Origin: DATJPR01 sp963752915
Lineage (GTDB): Bacteria > Bacteroidota > Ignavibacteria > UBA10030 > UBA6906
NCBI GenBank assembly: GCA_963752915.1
Contig: CAVVZZ010000001.1
Coordinates: forward strand, 78,934-142,933
Length of the DNA stretch: 64,000 nt
Direction of reading: 5' to 3'
The translations under genes and the position numbers were made by a program. Below, piece after piece: positions 33,413-42,350 of this stretch (the first letter of the stretch is position 1; every line of letters starts with the position of its first letter). The notes under the pieces were generated by a model. The model saw nothing but the letters and a program-made list of their open reading frames with translations, was not told the DNA's origin and ran no database searches.

Positions 33413-33799
33413 ATGGCAGCAATAATAGAACACGCAACCTATTCCATCGGGGAAGCTGCTGATGTTTTGGGGATCTCGATTCCGACGCTCCGCTTGTACG
33501 AGTATCACGGACTGATCATACCTCTGCGGCGCTCGTCCGGCCACCGACGGTACGCTCAGAGTGAGCTCGAGCGCGTGCGGCGCATTCGTGAGGTCATTCA
33601 TTCCCGACAATACACTCTCGAGACGCTACGGGGCCATTTGGCCGCAACAACGCACAAAACCCCGCTCCCCTGCACACCTGGCGACGGTGCGCCGGATCTC
33701 CCGTGCTGGATGCACCCCTCGCATGATGCCCGCGAACGGAGCGTCCGCTGCAGGGAATGTGACGTCTATATCTCGTCCGTTGATAGCGCGATACGCTGA
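33413..33799 (+). CDS. MerR-family regulator with C-terminal CW/CxxC motif
   Basis: A 128-residue regulator. The HTH is YSIGEAADVLGISIPTLRLYEYHGLI with the GHRRYAQSELERVRRIREVI wing and helix typical of MerR. The short effector part contains Cys87, Cys98, Cys113 and Cys116 (PCWMHPSHD then RCRECDVY). The CW-x14-CxxC layout recalls the 'two-CW' type Cys motifs seen in signalling proteins, and could sense redox state, Fe-S or metal. It is divergent from the NfnAB-like gene, its likely target. No second metal loop of the classical CueR/ZntR type is present. Confidence 0.88.
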   Translation: MAAIIEHATYSIGEAADVLGISIPTLRLYEYHGLIIPLRRSSGHRRYAQSELERVRRIREVIHSRQYTLETLRGHLAATTHKTPLPCTPGDGAPDLPCWMHPSHDARERSVRCRECDVYISSVDSAIR

Positions 33800-33972
33800 A
33801 CAGTATCACTTCTCGATGCGCCGATCGTGGATCTCTCGCCGTGGATGCCTCCGCTGCCGGATCCGGAGCCGGGCGGAGAGCGATGATACACGACGGCAGC
33901 ACGAGACGGGTCGCCACGCGCTATGACGGGATGGGCGGTTTTCGGCGTCCGCATTTCCATTTCCCCTCAGCC

Positions 33973-34007
33973 GAGAGTGACTCTCGCTGAAGTGTTGAGT
34001 CACTCTC
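33973..34007 (+). promoter_or_regulatory. Hairpin upstream of the membrane protein gene
   Basis: GAGAGTGACT and AGTCACTCTC form a perfect ten-pair stem around a 15-base loop, ending 19 bases before the ATG at 34027. There is no T run. It could be a leader hairpin, or an operator of a dimeric repressor (GAGAGTGACTCTC is itself a near palindrome). Confidence 0.4.
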
Positions 34008-34026
34008 ATCCACCTCTTCCAATGCC

Positions 34027-34542
34027 ATGAGCACAATCGTTCTTCTTGTTCTCGGAGCTCTGCTGTTGATCTTCGGGCGAAAGCTCTTTTGGCTTTTTGT
34101 CGCCGCCGCGGGCTTCGTGATCGGGTTCACCTATGCTCCGGAAATTCTCGGCATCCATTCGGAGAATTCCGCTCTCATCGTTGGTTTGCTGTGCGGCGCC
34201 GTCTGCGGGGTGATTGCGGTCTTTGTCCAGAAGATCGCGATCAGCGTTGCCGGATTCGCGGCGACCGGGTTCCTCGCGATGAATTATTCCGAAGCCATTT
34301 TCCATCTGGCCGGCGACATGCGGTGGATTGTGTTCGTGGCCGCCGGAATCATCGGAGCGTTACTGGTCCACTGGCTGTTTGACTGGACCTTGATCGTCGT
34401 GTCGTCGTTCGTCGGTGCAACCCTTATCGAGCAAGTGATCCATCGACCGGAACACTCGTATTGGCTCGTCCTTCTCCTCGCCGCACTGGGAATCGTCATC
34501 CAGGCCCGGATGAAGGGCAACCGGAAGAACCACGAGGAATGA
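34027..34542 (+). CDS. Five- to six-helix membrane protein (TMEM198/DUF4203-like)
   Basis: 171 residues, almost all hydrophobic: IVLLVLGALLLIFGRKLFWLFVAAAGFVIGF, ALIVGLLCGAVCGVIAVFVQKIAISVAGFAATGFLAMNY, WIVFVAAGIIGALLVHWLFDWTLIVVSSFVGATLI and YWLVLLLAALGIVIQA. The glycine-zipper pattern and R/K-rich tail resemble DUF4203/TMEM198 proteins, of unknown function. Its stop overlaps the start of the beta-CASP gene, so the two are coupled. Confidence 0.7.
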   Translation: MSTIVLLVLGALLLIFGRKLFWLFVAAAGFVIGFTYAPEILGIHSENSALIVGLLCGAVCGVIAVFVQKIAISVAGFAATGFLAMNYSEAIFHLAGDMRWIVFVAAGIIGALLVHWLFDWTLIVVSSFVGATLIEQVIHRPEHSYWLVLLLAALGIVIQARMKGNRKNHEE

Positions 34543-35955
34543 TGTCGATGGAACTTGAATTTCAGGGGGCCGCGCGCACTGTCACCGGTTCCATGCATGT
34601 CGTGCACGCTGGCAACAGGCGCATCCTTCTCGACTGCGGTCTCTTTCAGGGGCACCGGGACGAAGCACGGAGGATCAACAGCGAGTTTCCATTCGCGGTT
34701 GACTCCATCGATGCTGTCGTGCTCTCTCATGCCCACATCGACCACACCGGGAACCTGCCCGGGCTCGTCAGGCAGGGATTCCGTGGTCCCGTGTTCTGCA
34801 CGAAAGCGACGAGGGACCTTCTCGGCGTCATGCTTCGCGACAGCGCATTTATCCAGGAACGGGACGCGGAGTTCATCAATAAGAAACACCGGAAAAAATG
34901 GTTGGCGCCTGTTCACGCCCCTGTATACCCGCGAGGATGTCGAGGAAACATTGCCGCTGCTTCGGGGAAGAGACTACGCGGCGTCCTTCGATGTGACCGA
35001 CGGTGTTTCCTGCCGGTATGTCGACGCCGGCCACATTCTCGGCTCGGCATCACTGATGCTGACACTTCAGGACCATGGCGCACAGGTGAAGCTCGCGTTC
35101 ACGGGAGACCTCGGGAGATGCGGCTTGCCGATCCTCCGCGACCCGGTCTTCATCGGCAACGATGCCGATATCCTTATCACGGAGAGCACCTACGGCGGCC
35201 GGATTCACGCTCCCGTCAACGAAATGCAGGCACAGCTTCTCGACCCCATCCTTCGGGCCGCCGAACGGCGCGGGAAGATCATCATTCCGGGATTTTCTGT
35301 CGGACGAACGCAGGAAATCGTCTATATGCTCCACAACCTCAGCGTCGAGGGGAAGATCCCGTACCTGCCGGTTTTTGTCGATAGTCCGCTTTCCGTGAAC
35401 GTCACGGACGTGTTCCGGAAGCATCCCGAGTGTTTTGATGAAGAAACACTCGCCATCCTCCACTCTTCAACAAACAATGATCCGTTCGGGTTCGAACGCC
35501 TGACGTATATCCGCGACGTAGAGCATTCGAAAGAATTGAACGACAGGCCCGGACCGTTTGTGGTGATTGCTGCCTCGGGGATGTGCGACAACGGCCGCAT
35601 CGTCCACCACCTGGCGAACAGTATAGAAGATCCGCGGAACATGGTGATCATCGCCGGATACCAGGCGGAAAATACCCTTGGAAAGAAGCTGGTGATGAAA
35701 CAGCCCGTCGTCAACATCTTCGGCGAGCCCCACGAGCTCCGTGCGGAAGTGGTGGTGTTGAATTCGTTCAGCGGCCATGCCGACAGAAATGAACTGCTCG
35801 GTTACATCGGAAAGTTCGACAAGAGGAAACTGAAGCAGATCTATATCGTTCACGGCGACCCCGACCAGTCGGAAAAACTGGCCGGCGGTCTCCAGAACCT
35901 CGGTTTCGGAGAAGTGCATGTACCCTCCCGCGGCGACCGGGCAACGTTCCATTGA
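34539..35955 (+). CDS. Beta-CASP metallo-beta-lactamase RNase, split by an apparent frameshift
   Basis: An MBL-fold RNase of the COG1236 (Ysh1-like exonuclease) type. The N-terminal frame gives GAARTVTGSMHVV, LDCGLFQG and the metal motif SHAHIDHTGNLPGLV, then KKHRKK. From about 34905 the protein continues in the next frame: PLYTREDVEETLPLL, DAGHILGSASLML, FTGDLGR, ITESTYGG, the beta-CASP KIIIPGFSVGRTQEIVYML, ASGMCDNGRIVHHL, and finally NSFSGHADRNELLGYI. A run of six A at 34893-34898 sits at the switch. Five A would restore one frame (HRKNGWRLFTPLYTRE). This could be a sequencing error, a real mutation, or slippage. Start is 34539 (ATGA overlap) or 34548. Confidence 0.85.
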
Positions 35956-35971
35956 GCACCTGGTCATCCGG

Positions 35972-37870
35972 ATGCTGACGATTGCATCGTGTCTCGGCGT
36001 GATCGGGTCGACCGCGCGGTCGCAGGATTATTCCCGGCCTGAGACGTCGCCGCTTCCGTCAAGTGTTGATTCCCTTGTCCCGCGAAATGCGGCCGGCGTC
36101 GTTCTTGACCGCAACCTTGATATCTTTACCTGGAACGGGAGACTGTTCCTTGACACGACGGTCGCCGGAATTCGGGCCAACATCCGGGAGCAGAATGGCG
36201 CCACCGTCGTCCAGCTCGCCTCCGACCCGTCGCGCAGTCTGCAGAGTAATCAGCAACAGTCAACGGTGACGCTTTCAGTTCCGGTCGCCGGATCGCTTTC
36301 CGCGACGGGCGTCTGGAATTCCTTCGTCTTCACCGACGGCCGCGGCATCGGCCTGAGCCATGCGTCGATGAATTCGAGCCTGGTGGGACTTTCTTACTCG
36401 CCGATTCCGTCACTGGACATTGCCCCCTCGGCAGGGTACCGTTGGGACAATCAATCCGGCTTTCGCGACCGCGGACCCTCGTATCAACTGCTGGCAACAC
36501 TGCACCCGATGGATGAAGACGGCTACCTCGTCCGTGCGTTTGGCCAACTCCACGTCGACCATCTCGAGCCGCGTCTTCTTGTCGATAACAGTCTTCAAGC
36601 GGGGGTCGAGAAATCCTTCGGCTCGTTCTCCAACGACAGTCTCGAGGTTGCGGTGTACCAACTGCGCAGGGAGTTTTATTCTCCCGACTCCAGTCTTGAA
36701 AGCAGGCAGGAGACGTACGTCCAGTTCTCGAATCTTCTCACCTACAACTTCTCCCCCACGTTCCGGGCCACGGCGTACGTCGGAGTGATCTCCCACCGGC
36801 TTGACAAACTGCTCCTGTACGGCGAAGGCCTCCGGCCCCACGATGCCTTTGACACCCGCGTGGATGAATTCCACATGGACACGTATCTTGAGGGCGCATG
36901 GCGACCGACGGAAGGAAAGGGATATGCTTCCGTCCGATTCGCCCATTATGAGCGTGACGAGCTCCACGGCGTAGTCCCGGCTCCGGAACAGACAACAGGC
37001 CCTCTTCTCTCGGACCAGACGCAACAGGAAGAGTCGAAGAATAACCTGGCGAGTCAAAACGAGCTCTCGGGTCATCTCTTTTTCCCCCTGTCGTGGTCGG
37101 ACGAGGTCGCCTTGAGCGGAAGGGCGAGCCTGCTACGGTACGATACTCCGAGCGACCTCAACGATGAAGATCGTGACGAGCTGCTGATCACGGCCTCCCT
37201 GGGGACGTCCCACCGGATTTCCTCGTTCTTCACCTTGGGGGTAACCCTCGAGGGCACGCTGAGCCACCTTGTCTATCTCCTCTCTGACAGGAGCGCCAAT
37301 AATAATATCAACAGGGTCTTGCGCCTGACGCCGATAATGCAGTATCGTCCATCATGGTTGTTTCGGACGTCAAACGGTTTCGAGGTTCTCGCGAGTTACA
37401 CGGTGTATGATTTCGAACAATCCGCGTCGCTTGTCCAAAGCTACACCTACCGACAGTTTGGCTGGATCGATTCCACGAGTCTGGAGTTGACGCATCGGAT
37501 TGGTCTTGATTTTTTCGCCTATTTGAAGCTATATGAACGCGGGCAGTTGAACTGGAATCAATTCACCGAGCGACTGGAAAATTCTTATGCGGACAAGACA
37601 TTTTCCGCACAGGCCCGGTTCCGGCCCCTTCCTTCGTTGATGCTTGCCGTGGGACTGCGCTTTTTCTCGCAGGTGCGCTACGTGTATAACGAGGACGGCA
37701 AGTCGGTGGATTCCTACATGCGCAGTATCGGCCCAACGTGCGCTGTGCTCTGGTCTCCGGGCCTCCACAGCCTTATCGATCTGCATGGCTGGTATGAGTC
37801 CCGGAGGCAGACCGACGGAACGAGCCGGAGTTTGCCGTCGCTTACGCTCTCTCTCCTCTACAATTTCTAA
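35972..37870 (+). CDS. Large outer-membrane beta-barrel protein
   Basis: A 632-residue protein with a signal peptide (LTIASCLGVIGSTARSQ) and an alternating polar/hydrophobic pattern throughout, ending LPSLTLSLLYNF, with a C-terminal Phe typical of barrels assembled by BamA. Segments such as GAWRPTEGKGYASVRFAHYERDEL and VALSGRASLLRYDTPSDLNDEDRDELLITASLG are strand-turn-strand. I recognise no named family. Start at 35972 lies just after the beta-CASP stop (35955); an ATG at 35918 lies inside that gene. It may belong to the same transcript as the RsbW-like gene that follows. Confidence 0.75.
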   Translation: MLTIASCLGVIGSTARSQDYSRPETSPLPSSVDSLVPRNAAGVVLDRNLDIFTWNGRLFLDTTVAGIRANIREQNGATVVQLASDPSRSLQSNQQQSTVTLSVPVAGSLSATGVWNSFVFTDGRGIGLSHASMNSSLVGLSYSPIPSLDIAPSAGYRWDNQSGFRDRGPSYQLLATLHPMDEDGYLVRAFGQLHVDHLEPRLLVDNSLQAGVEKSFGSFSNDSLEVAVYQLRREFYSPDSSLESRQETYVQFSNLLTYNFSPTFRATAYVGVISHRLDKLLLYGEGLRPHDAFDTRVDEFHMDTYLEGAWRPTEGKGYASVRFAHYERDELHGVVPAPEQTTGPLLSDQTQQEESKNNLASQNELSGHLFFPLSWSDEVALSGRASLLRYDTPSDLNDEDRDELLITASLGTSHRISSFFTLGVTLEGTLSHLVYLLSDRSANNNINRVLRLTPIMQYRPSWLFRTSNGFEVLASYTVYDFEQSASLVQSYTYRQFGWIDSTSLELTHRIGLDFFAYLKLYERGQLNWNQFTERLENSYADKTFSAQARFRPLPSLMLAVGLRFFSQVRYVYNEDGKSVDSYMRSIGPTCAVLWSPGLHSLIDLHGWYESRRQTDGTSRSLPSLTLSLLYNF

Positions 37871-37881
37871 GAAGGCTTTCC

Positions 37882-38307
37882 GTGAAACCTTCGCAGCCGG
37901 TGTACAGGGTAACGCTTTCCAGTTCTCCGAAGAACATCGGAAAGGTGGAGACCTTTTTGAAAAAGGTGAACCATGCCGTCCACCTCGATGAAATTCAGAT
38001 GCATAAGCTGATGGTGTCGCTCACGGAAGCTGTCAACAATGCGATCGTTCACGGGAATAAATCGGACGAAAAGAAAAAGGTCGCCGTGGTCTGTGAAATA
38101 CTGCCCGGCTGGCTGCTCTTTCTTGTCACGGATGAGGGGGGCGGATTTAATGCGGACAAGGTAAAGAACCCGTTGTCCAAGAAGAACCTGATGAAGGAAA
38201 GCGGCCGCGGGATCTTTCTTATGCGGACATTGATGGACAAGGTGGAATTCGAACCGATGAACAGAGGGATGCAGGTGCGCCTCTGGCTTGACACCGGGAA
38301 ACGGTGA
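37882..38307 (+). CDS. RsbW-like ATP-binding protein (anti-sigma kinase family)
   Basis: A 141-residue GHKL ATPase. N box: MVSLTEAVNNAIVHGN; G1: VTDEGGGFN; G2: GRGIFLMRTLMDKVEF. These are the signatures of RsbW/SpoIIAB-type serine kinases, which bind or phosphorylate STAS anti-sigma antagonists. Starts at GTG with GAAGG upstream. No STAS or sigma factor gene is next to it, so the partner is elsewhere. Confidence 0.9.
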   Translation: MKPSQPVYRVTLSSSPKNIGKVETFLKKVNHAVHLDEIQMHKLMVSLTEAVNNAIVHGNKSDEKKKVAVVCEILPGWLLFLVTDEGGGFNADKVKNPLSKKNLMKESGRGIFLMRTLMDKVEFEPMNRGMQVRLWLDTGKR

Positions 38308-38311
38308 TCGC

Positions 38312-39058
38312 TCAGAGGACGGCGAGTTGCGCGGTTGTCAGGACGCGGTAGATCCCGTTCATCGTGGGAGTAGAGGCTTCAACAATCGCCGCAAAAACCG
38401 AAGGGGACGAGGCGATCCAGAAGGAATAGCCGACCGTCAGACTCGAAAGATCGATCCGTTGTGCCTGAAACACGTGGTTGACCTCGCCAATGACCACGGA
38501 AAAGTATGTGCTCTCCGTCGTGATGCTCCCCAGCACCGGCGCCGTTGTGTCCGCATAGCCGACAGTCCACGACGCCGAATTCCCTGAGAGTGGTGCGATA
38601 AGGTCCCACTCCGGTCCCACCGCCGCCACACTGTACCTGCGGCCGAGCGATGACAGCAGCCCGAACTCCCAAAGATCGCCTGTTGCAGTCTGCGAGAAAT
38701 ACACCGTATCCGAGCGCGATGCTTGCCCGGGAATGGCAATGCTGTCCACCATGACGATGACCTCCTGTCGCCCTTGATAGCTCTGGCCGGTCGAAATCAC
38801 CTTTCTCGTGCTCACACACTTGCTGGACGGTATGCTGTACCCGTTGCTGTCCAATGCCCACGTATCGAAAGACATGCGGTCCCCGACGTTCCAGTGCAAC
38901 GCGTTTGAGGGGACGTCCGCGGGAGGTGAGACCGGGGGATTCTCCCGGCAACCCGACGCGCCGAGGACGGCAAGAACAAGCAACGCCATCCCGGAGAACA
39001 TTCCGAACAGGATGATCCTCCGCAGGATGGCGTACGATAGGTCTTTCCAACACCTCAC
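38312..39058 (-). CDS. Putative lipoprotein, unknown function
   Basis: A 248-residue protein with an N-terminal hydrophobic stretch (ILFGMFSGMALLVLAVLGASGC) ending in a lipobox. The mature part is Ser/Thr/Val-rich and beta-like, with an ALHWNVGDRMSFDTW beginning, YFSQTATGDLWEFG and SYSFWIASSPSVFAAIVEA. No family recognised. Its start overlaps the mdh stop (39055-39058), so it is co-translated with malate dehydrogenase, which gives no functional clue. Another start (M20 or M24) is possible but would leave a shorter leader. Confidence 0.7.
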   Translation of the reverse strand: MRCWKDLSYAILRRIILFGMFSGMALLVLAVLGASGCRENPPVSPPADVPSNALHWNVGDRMSFDTWALDSNGYSIPSSKCVSTRKVISTGQSYQGRQEVIVMVDSIAIPGQASRSDTVYFSQTATGDLWEFGLLSSLGRRYSVAAVGPEWDLIAPLSGNSASWTVGYADTTAPVLGSITTESTYFSVVIGEVNHVFQAQRIDLSSLTVGYSFWIASSPSVFAAIVEASTPTMNGIYRVLTTAQLAVL

Positions 39059-39978
39059 AATGCAAGCTTTCCGATCGATTGCTTCACATCATTTGCCGAC
39101 TTCTCCAGCGCCGCCTGCTCGTCGGGGTTAAGCTTGATTTGTACGATCTCTTCGATCCCGCGGGATCCGAGTTTTACTGGGACACCCACAACCGTGTCCT
39201 TCATGCCGTACTCCCCCTGAAGATACACGGCACAGGGGAGGATGCGTCGTTTGTTCTTCACGATGGACTCGACCATTGCGACCGTCGCCGCAGACGGTGC
39301 ATAGTAGGCGCTTCCGGTCTTCAGGTAGTTCACAATTTCGATCCCGCCGTCGCGCGTCCGCTTCACCAGACGGTCAACGGTCTCCTTGCTCATCAATTCC
39401 GTGATCGGAATGCCGGCAACGGTCGAGTACCGCGGGAGCGGCACCATGGAATCGCCGTGGCCGCCAAGGACGAAGGCGTTGACATCCTCGATCGAAACCT
39501 TCAGTTCTTCGGCGATGAACGAGCGGAACCGCGCGGAGTCCAGGACGCCCGCCATTCCAATAACCCGTTTCCGATCAAAGCGGCTCACCTTTAAGGCGAC
39601 ATATGCCATAACATCCAGGGGATTGGACACGACAATGAGAATGGCGTTGGGAGATGCGGCAACACTGGATGACGTGCAGGTCTTCACGATCCCGCTGTTG
39701 GTGTTCATCAGATCGTCGCGGCTCATGCCCGGCTTGCGCGCGATTCCCGCCGTGATGATGATAATGTCGGACCCGGCCGTTGCGTCGTATCCATTGCTTC
39801 CGACCACTTTCACGTCGGTCTTCTCGACCGGCGTTGCTTCATACATATCGAGCGCCTTCCCCTGGGGGATCCCCTCCAGGACATCAACAAGGACAACTTC
39901 ATTCGCAAGCTGTTTGTCGACAATGCGCTGGGCGGTTGTCGCCCCGACATTTCCTGCACCGATGACGGTGATCTTCAT
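39055..39978 (-). CDS. mdh: Malate dehydrogenase
   Basis: A 307-residue NAD-dependent malate dehydrogenase of the LDH-like type. MKITVIGAGNVGATTAQRI is the Rossmann loop, DSIIIITAG-like region (GSDIIIITAGIARKPGMSRDDL), VSNPLDVMAYVALK, GMAGVLDSARFRSFIA, and GGHGDSMVPLPRYSTVAGIPI with the catalytic His. The Arg residues in ARKPGMSR match malate rather than lactate specificity. Start at 39978 has GGAG upstream. Completes oxaloacetate-malate exchange. Confidence 0.96.
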   Translation of the reverse strand: MKITVIGAGNVGATTAQRIVDKQLANEVVLVDVLEGIPQGKALDMYEATPVEKTDVKVVGSNGYDATAGSDIIIITAGIARKPGMSRDDLMNTNSGIVKTCTSSSVAASPNAILIVVSNPLDVMAYVALKVSRFDRKRVIGMAGVLDSARFRSFIAEELKVSIEDVNAFVLGGHGDSMVPLPRYSTVAGIPITELMSKETVDRLVKRTRDGGIEIVNYLKTGSAYYAPSAATVAMVESIVKNKRRILPCAVYLQGEYGMKDTVVGVPVKLGSRGIEEIVQIKLNPDEQAALEKSANDVKQSIGKLAL

Positions 39979-40021
39979 GATTGGTCTCCGGGTTTCTTGA
40001 GGCGAGATATGGACGATGCGT

Positions 40022-40057
40022 AAAAAGAAAAAGTCCCGCCGGAATATCGACGGGACT
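40022..40057 (-). terminator. Terminator after rpmA
   Basis: Minus strand: AGTCCCGTCG, six-base loop, CGGCGGGACT, then TTTTTC. It ends the rplU-rpmA unit ahead of mdh. Confidence 0.85.
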
Positions 40058-40111
40058 GGATTCACAGGTCAGCCATGCGGAATCGTCCAACCGTTCCGGC
40101 CCTCCGAGGCG

Positions 40112-40369
40112 CTACGCCTTCGGGATGATGCTGACGACCTTTCGTGACTTGCTGTATTTCTTGAAGTGGACGAAGCCTTCCGCCTTTGCGAACAGGGTAT
40201 CGTCACCCCCGATGCCGACGTTTGTTCCGGGTTCGAACCGTGTGCCACGCTGCCGGACGATGATGCTCCCTGCATTCACGAGTTCGCCGCCGAAACGCTT
40301 CACACCCAGCCGCTGTGCGTTGCTGTCACGTCCGTTGCGTGAACTTCCTACACCTTTTTTGTGAGCCAT
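40112..40369 (-). CDS. rpmA: 50S ribosomal protein L27
   Basis: 85 residues, starting MAHKKGVGSSRNGRDSNAQRLGVK and containing AGSIIVRQRGTRFEPGTNVG. It has no Firmicutes-type cleavable N-terminal extension, so residue 1 should approach the peptidyl-transferase centre directly. It follows rplU by 11 bases, the standard rplU-rpmA order. Confidence 0.98.
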   Translation of the reverse strand: MAHKKGVGSSRNGRDSNAQRLGVKRFGGELVNAGSIIVRQRGTRFEPGTNVGIGGDDTLFAKAEGFVHFKKYSKSRKVVSIIPKA

Positions 40370-40380
40370 TGAAGAACTCC

Positions 40381-40692
40381 CTACACGGCGATGTTCGTAA
40401 TTTGCACCTTCGTATACGACTGACGGTGCCCCCGCTTGACGCGGTATCCTTTTCGTTTCTTCTTCTTGAAGACGATGACCTTTTCCCCCCGGACTGCATC
40501 GAGAACTCTCGCCTCAACAGCGGCACCGGGAATCGTCGGATGGCCTACCGTCACGCCCTTTTCGCCTTCCACCAGAAGAACCCGGTCAAACTTGACTGCA
40601 TCACCGGACTTTTGTTGAAGGGTCGGCACGAGCAGGCTCTGGTTCGGCGAAACCTTGAATTGTCTGCCGGAAATTTCCACTACGGCGTACAT
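40381..40692 (-). CDS. rplU: 50S ribosomal protein L21
   Basis: 103 residues beginning MYAVVEISGRQFKVSPNQSLLV and containing KVIVFKKKKRKGYRVKRGHRQ, the RNA-binding signature, with QSYTKVQITNI at the end. An earlier ATG would add 14 residues with no L21 counterpart, so I start at 40692. A strong sigma-70-like promoter lies 51 bases upstream at 40743-40771. Confidence 0.98.
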   Translation of the reverse strand: MYAVVEISGRQFKVSPNQSLLVPTLQQKSGDAVKFDRVLLVEGEKGVTVGHPTIPGAAVEARVLDAVRGEKVIVFKKKKRKGYRVKRGHRQSYTKVQITNIAV

Positions 40693-40742
40693 CACGGAAA
40701 CCCTCATTTCGGGATGGTTGACGGAATCGTACAAGGATTTCT

Positions 40743-40771
40743 AAGATACGAACTATCGGACGGAATGTCAA
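40743..40771 (-). promoter_or_regulatory. Sigma-70-type promoter for rplU-rpmA
   Basis: Minus strand: TTGACA, 17 bases, TATCTT. The -35 box is perfect and the spacing optimal. It leads to a transcript start about 45 bases before the rplU ATG. Confidence 0.75.
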
Positions 40772-40802
40772 GAAGTCCGGAAGCTTCCGACTCAGGCGTC
40801 CG

Positions 40803-40836
40803 AAAACCGCCCAGCCGAACCCCATCGGGTCCGGCT
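40803..40836 (-). terminator. Terminator after the type IX propeller gene
   Basis: Minus strand: AGCCGGACCC, short loop, GGGTTCGGCT, then GGGCGGTTTT. One mismatch in ten pairs; the T run is offset by six bases. It starts five bases after the stop at 40841. Confidence 0.6.
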
Positions 40837-40840
40837 GTCC

Positions 40841-42115
40841 CTACTTGACAAGCACCATCATCTTTGTCTGTTGGACATTTCCGACAACCAGCTTGCAGAT
40901 GTAGGTTCCGCTCGCATGCCTTGTTGCATCCCACGTGATCGCATGTTCGCCCGGGTCGAGCTGACCATCGACCAGGGTTGCGACTTCACTTCCAAGGACA
41001 TCGTAGACTTTGAGCGTCACCTTCTGTGCAACTGACGTCGTGAAGCGAATTGTCGTCGCTGGATTGAACGGGTTGGGAAAATTCTGAGACAGTGTCGCAA
41101 TCGAGGAAGACCCACTGGGTTTGGAAATGCTCAAGGGCACCATGGACGACGTCGCGTATCCGATTTGCCATTGCCCATTCGGCGCCATTGCACTGTACCA
41201 CATCCTGAATTGACCAGCCATATAGATGACCGAGGCCCCGCCTATCGTTGTGCCTTCCCACGACTGCGAGCCTCCGGTAAGCACGGGCGCGCTCGATCCT
41301 CTGGTCCAATGCAACTTGTCAGTCGAGTATGCGAAATAGACCGACCTGTTCGAAGATTGCCCGCCCAGGTAGAACATGTAATAGAGTTGTCCCACCTTCA
41401 CGATGCTCGGCTGAAGAACGTGGGGTTGCTCTGAGGTGAGCAGCGGGGTAAGGACGGGGTTCGCAGTATCTCTCACCCACTCTACGCCGTCCCCTGAGGT
41501 TGCTACGCCAATGCTGGTCGAAGCACCGTTGCCCGACGAGTACCACATCCAATACGTGCTGTCTTCTTTTCGCACATCCTGGAATGCGGCCCCACCTGCG
41601 TCCCATGATTCAATGGAACCGCCTGAAAAGACCGGTCCTGAGCCATGTCGAACAAAATGAATCCCATCCTGCGATGTTGCCAATCCGATGCTCCCCCTGC
41701 CATTTGCATCCGTTCCGACATAATACATGAGGTATGAATTGTCTGTCTGGATAACGCGGGGATTTCTGACGGAGGCATCGAATGTTCCGAGCGTGGTCGG
41801 CACGTCCAATGCAGGGCCGTCGTTCTGGACAAACCAGTCGGTACCGTTTAGTGACAACGCGCCGTTCACGGTGAGAGTGGTTCCATAGCCATAGGTCAAT
41901 GAGGTGTACCACATGCGATACACGCCGGTCGGCCAGTCGTAGATAATATTCGGCTCGAGCGCGTATTTGGCTGCGACCGGGTTATTGATGTTGTTGTTGT
42001 ACATCGCGAAAACGGGATTCCCGGGATACTTTGTCCAGGAGACCTGGGCAAACACGCTGGAAGCGGTTACCAGGAGTACCAGGAGGCACGAGCAAGCGGC
42101 GATTCGAGCTTTCAT
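40841..42115 (-). CDS. Secreted beta-propeller (GH43/GH32-like) with type IX sorting tail
   Basis: 424 residues with a signal peptide (IAACSCLLVLLVTASSVFAQ). Repeated blades follow the five-bladed glycosidase pattern: VYRMWYTSLTYGYG, SYLMYYVGTDANGRGSIGLATSQDGIHFVRH, TYWMWYSSGNGASTSIGVATSGDGVEWVRD, LYYMFYLGGQSSNRSVYFAYSTDKLHWTR. The final 85 residues are a Por sorting domain (TLSQNFPNPFNPATTIRF, LKVYDVLGSEVATLVD, ASGTYICKLVVG). The acidic catalytic trio of GH43 enzymes cannot be placed with confidence, so this may be a lectin-like or hydrolytic surface protein. Confidence 0.85.
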   Translation of the reverse strand: MKARIAACSCLLVLLVTASSVFAQVSWTKYPGNPVFAMYNNNINNPVAAKYALEPNIIYDWPTGVYRMWYTSLTYGYGTTLTVNGALSLNGTDWFVQNDGPALDVPTTLGTFDASVRNPRVIQTDNSYLMYYVGTDANGRGSIGLATSQDGIHFVRHGSGPVFSGGSIESWDAGGAAFQDVRKEDSTYWMWYSSGNGASTSIGVATSGDGVEWVRDTANPVLTPLLTSEQPHVLQPSIVKVGQLYYMFYLGGQSSNRSVYFAYSTDKLHWTRGSSAPVLTGGSQSWEGTTIGGASVIYMAGQFRMWYSAMAPNGQWQIGYATSSMVPLSISKPSGSSSIATLSQNFPNPFNPATTIRFTTSVAQKVTLKVYDVLGSEVATLVDGQLDPGEHAITWDATRHASGTYICKLVVGNVQQTKMMVLVK

Positions 42116-42350
42116 CTGTGGTCCTTCCTACGAGAGTGCAGGGGTTGAATCGATGACGGGACAAGAAGGACCCGTCCGCGATATTCGAAGGAACGTTACG
42201 GGGGATGCGAGAATCTGCTGAGTATTTAGCTTCACCATACTATACTTCGTCTGCAAACGACTCGAGGTGATTGAAATCACATCGCGCCGGGTTTCGGTGC
42301 ACACACATGAGTGACATTCGCGCTGAAAGGGAGCGTTTCGTCCCTGGGCG

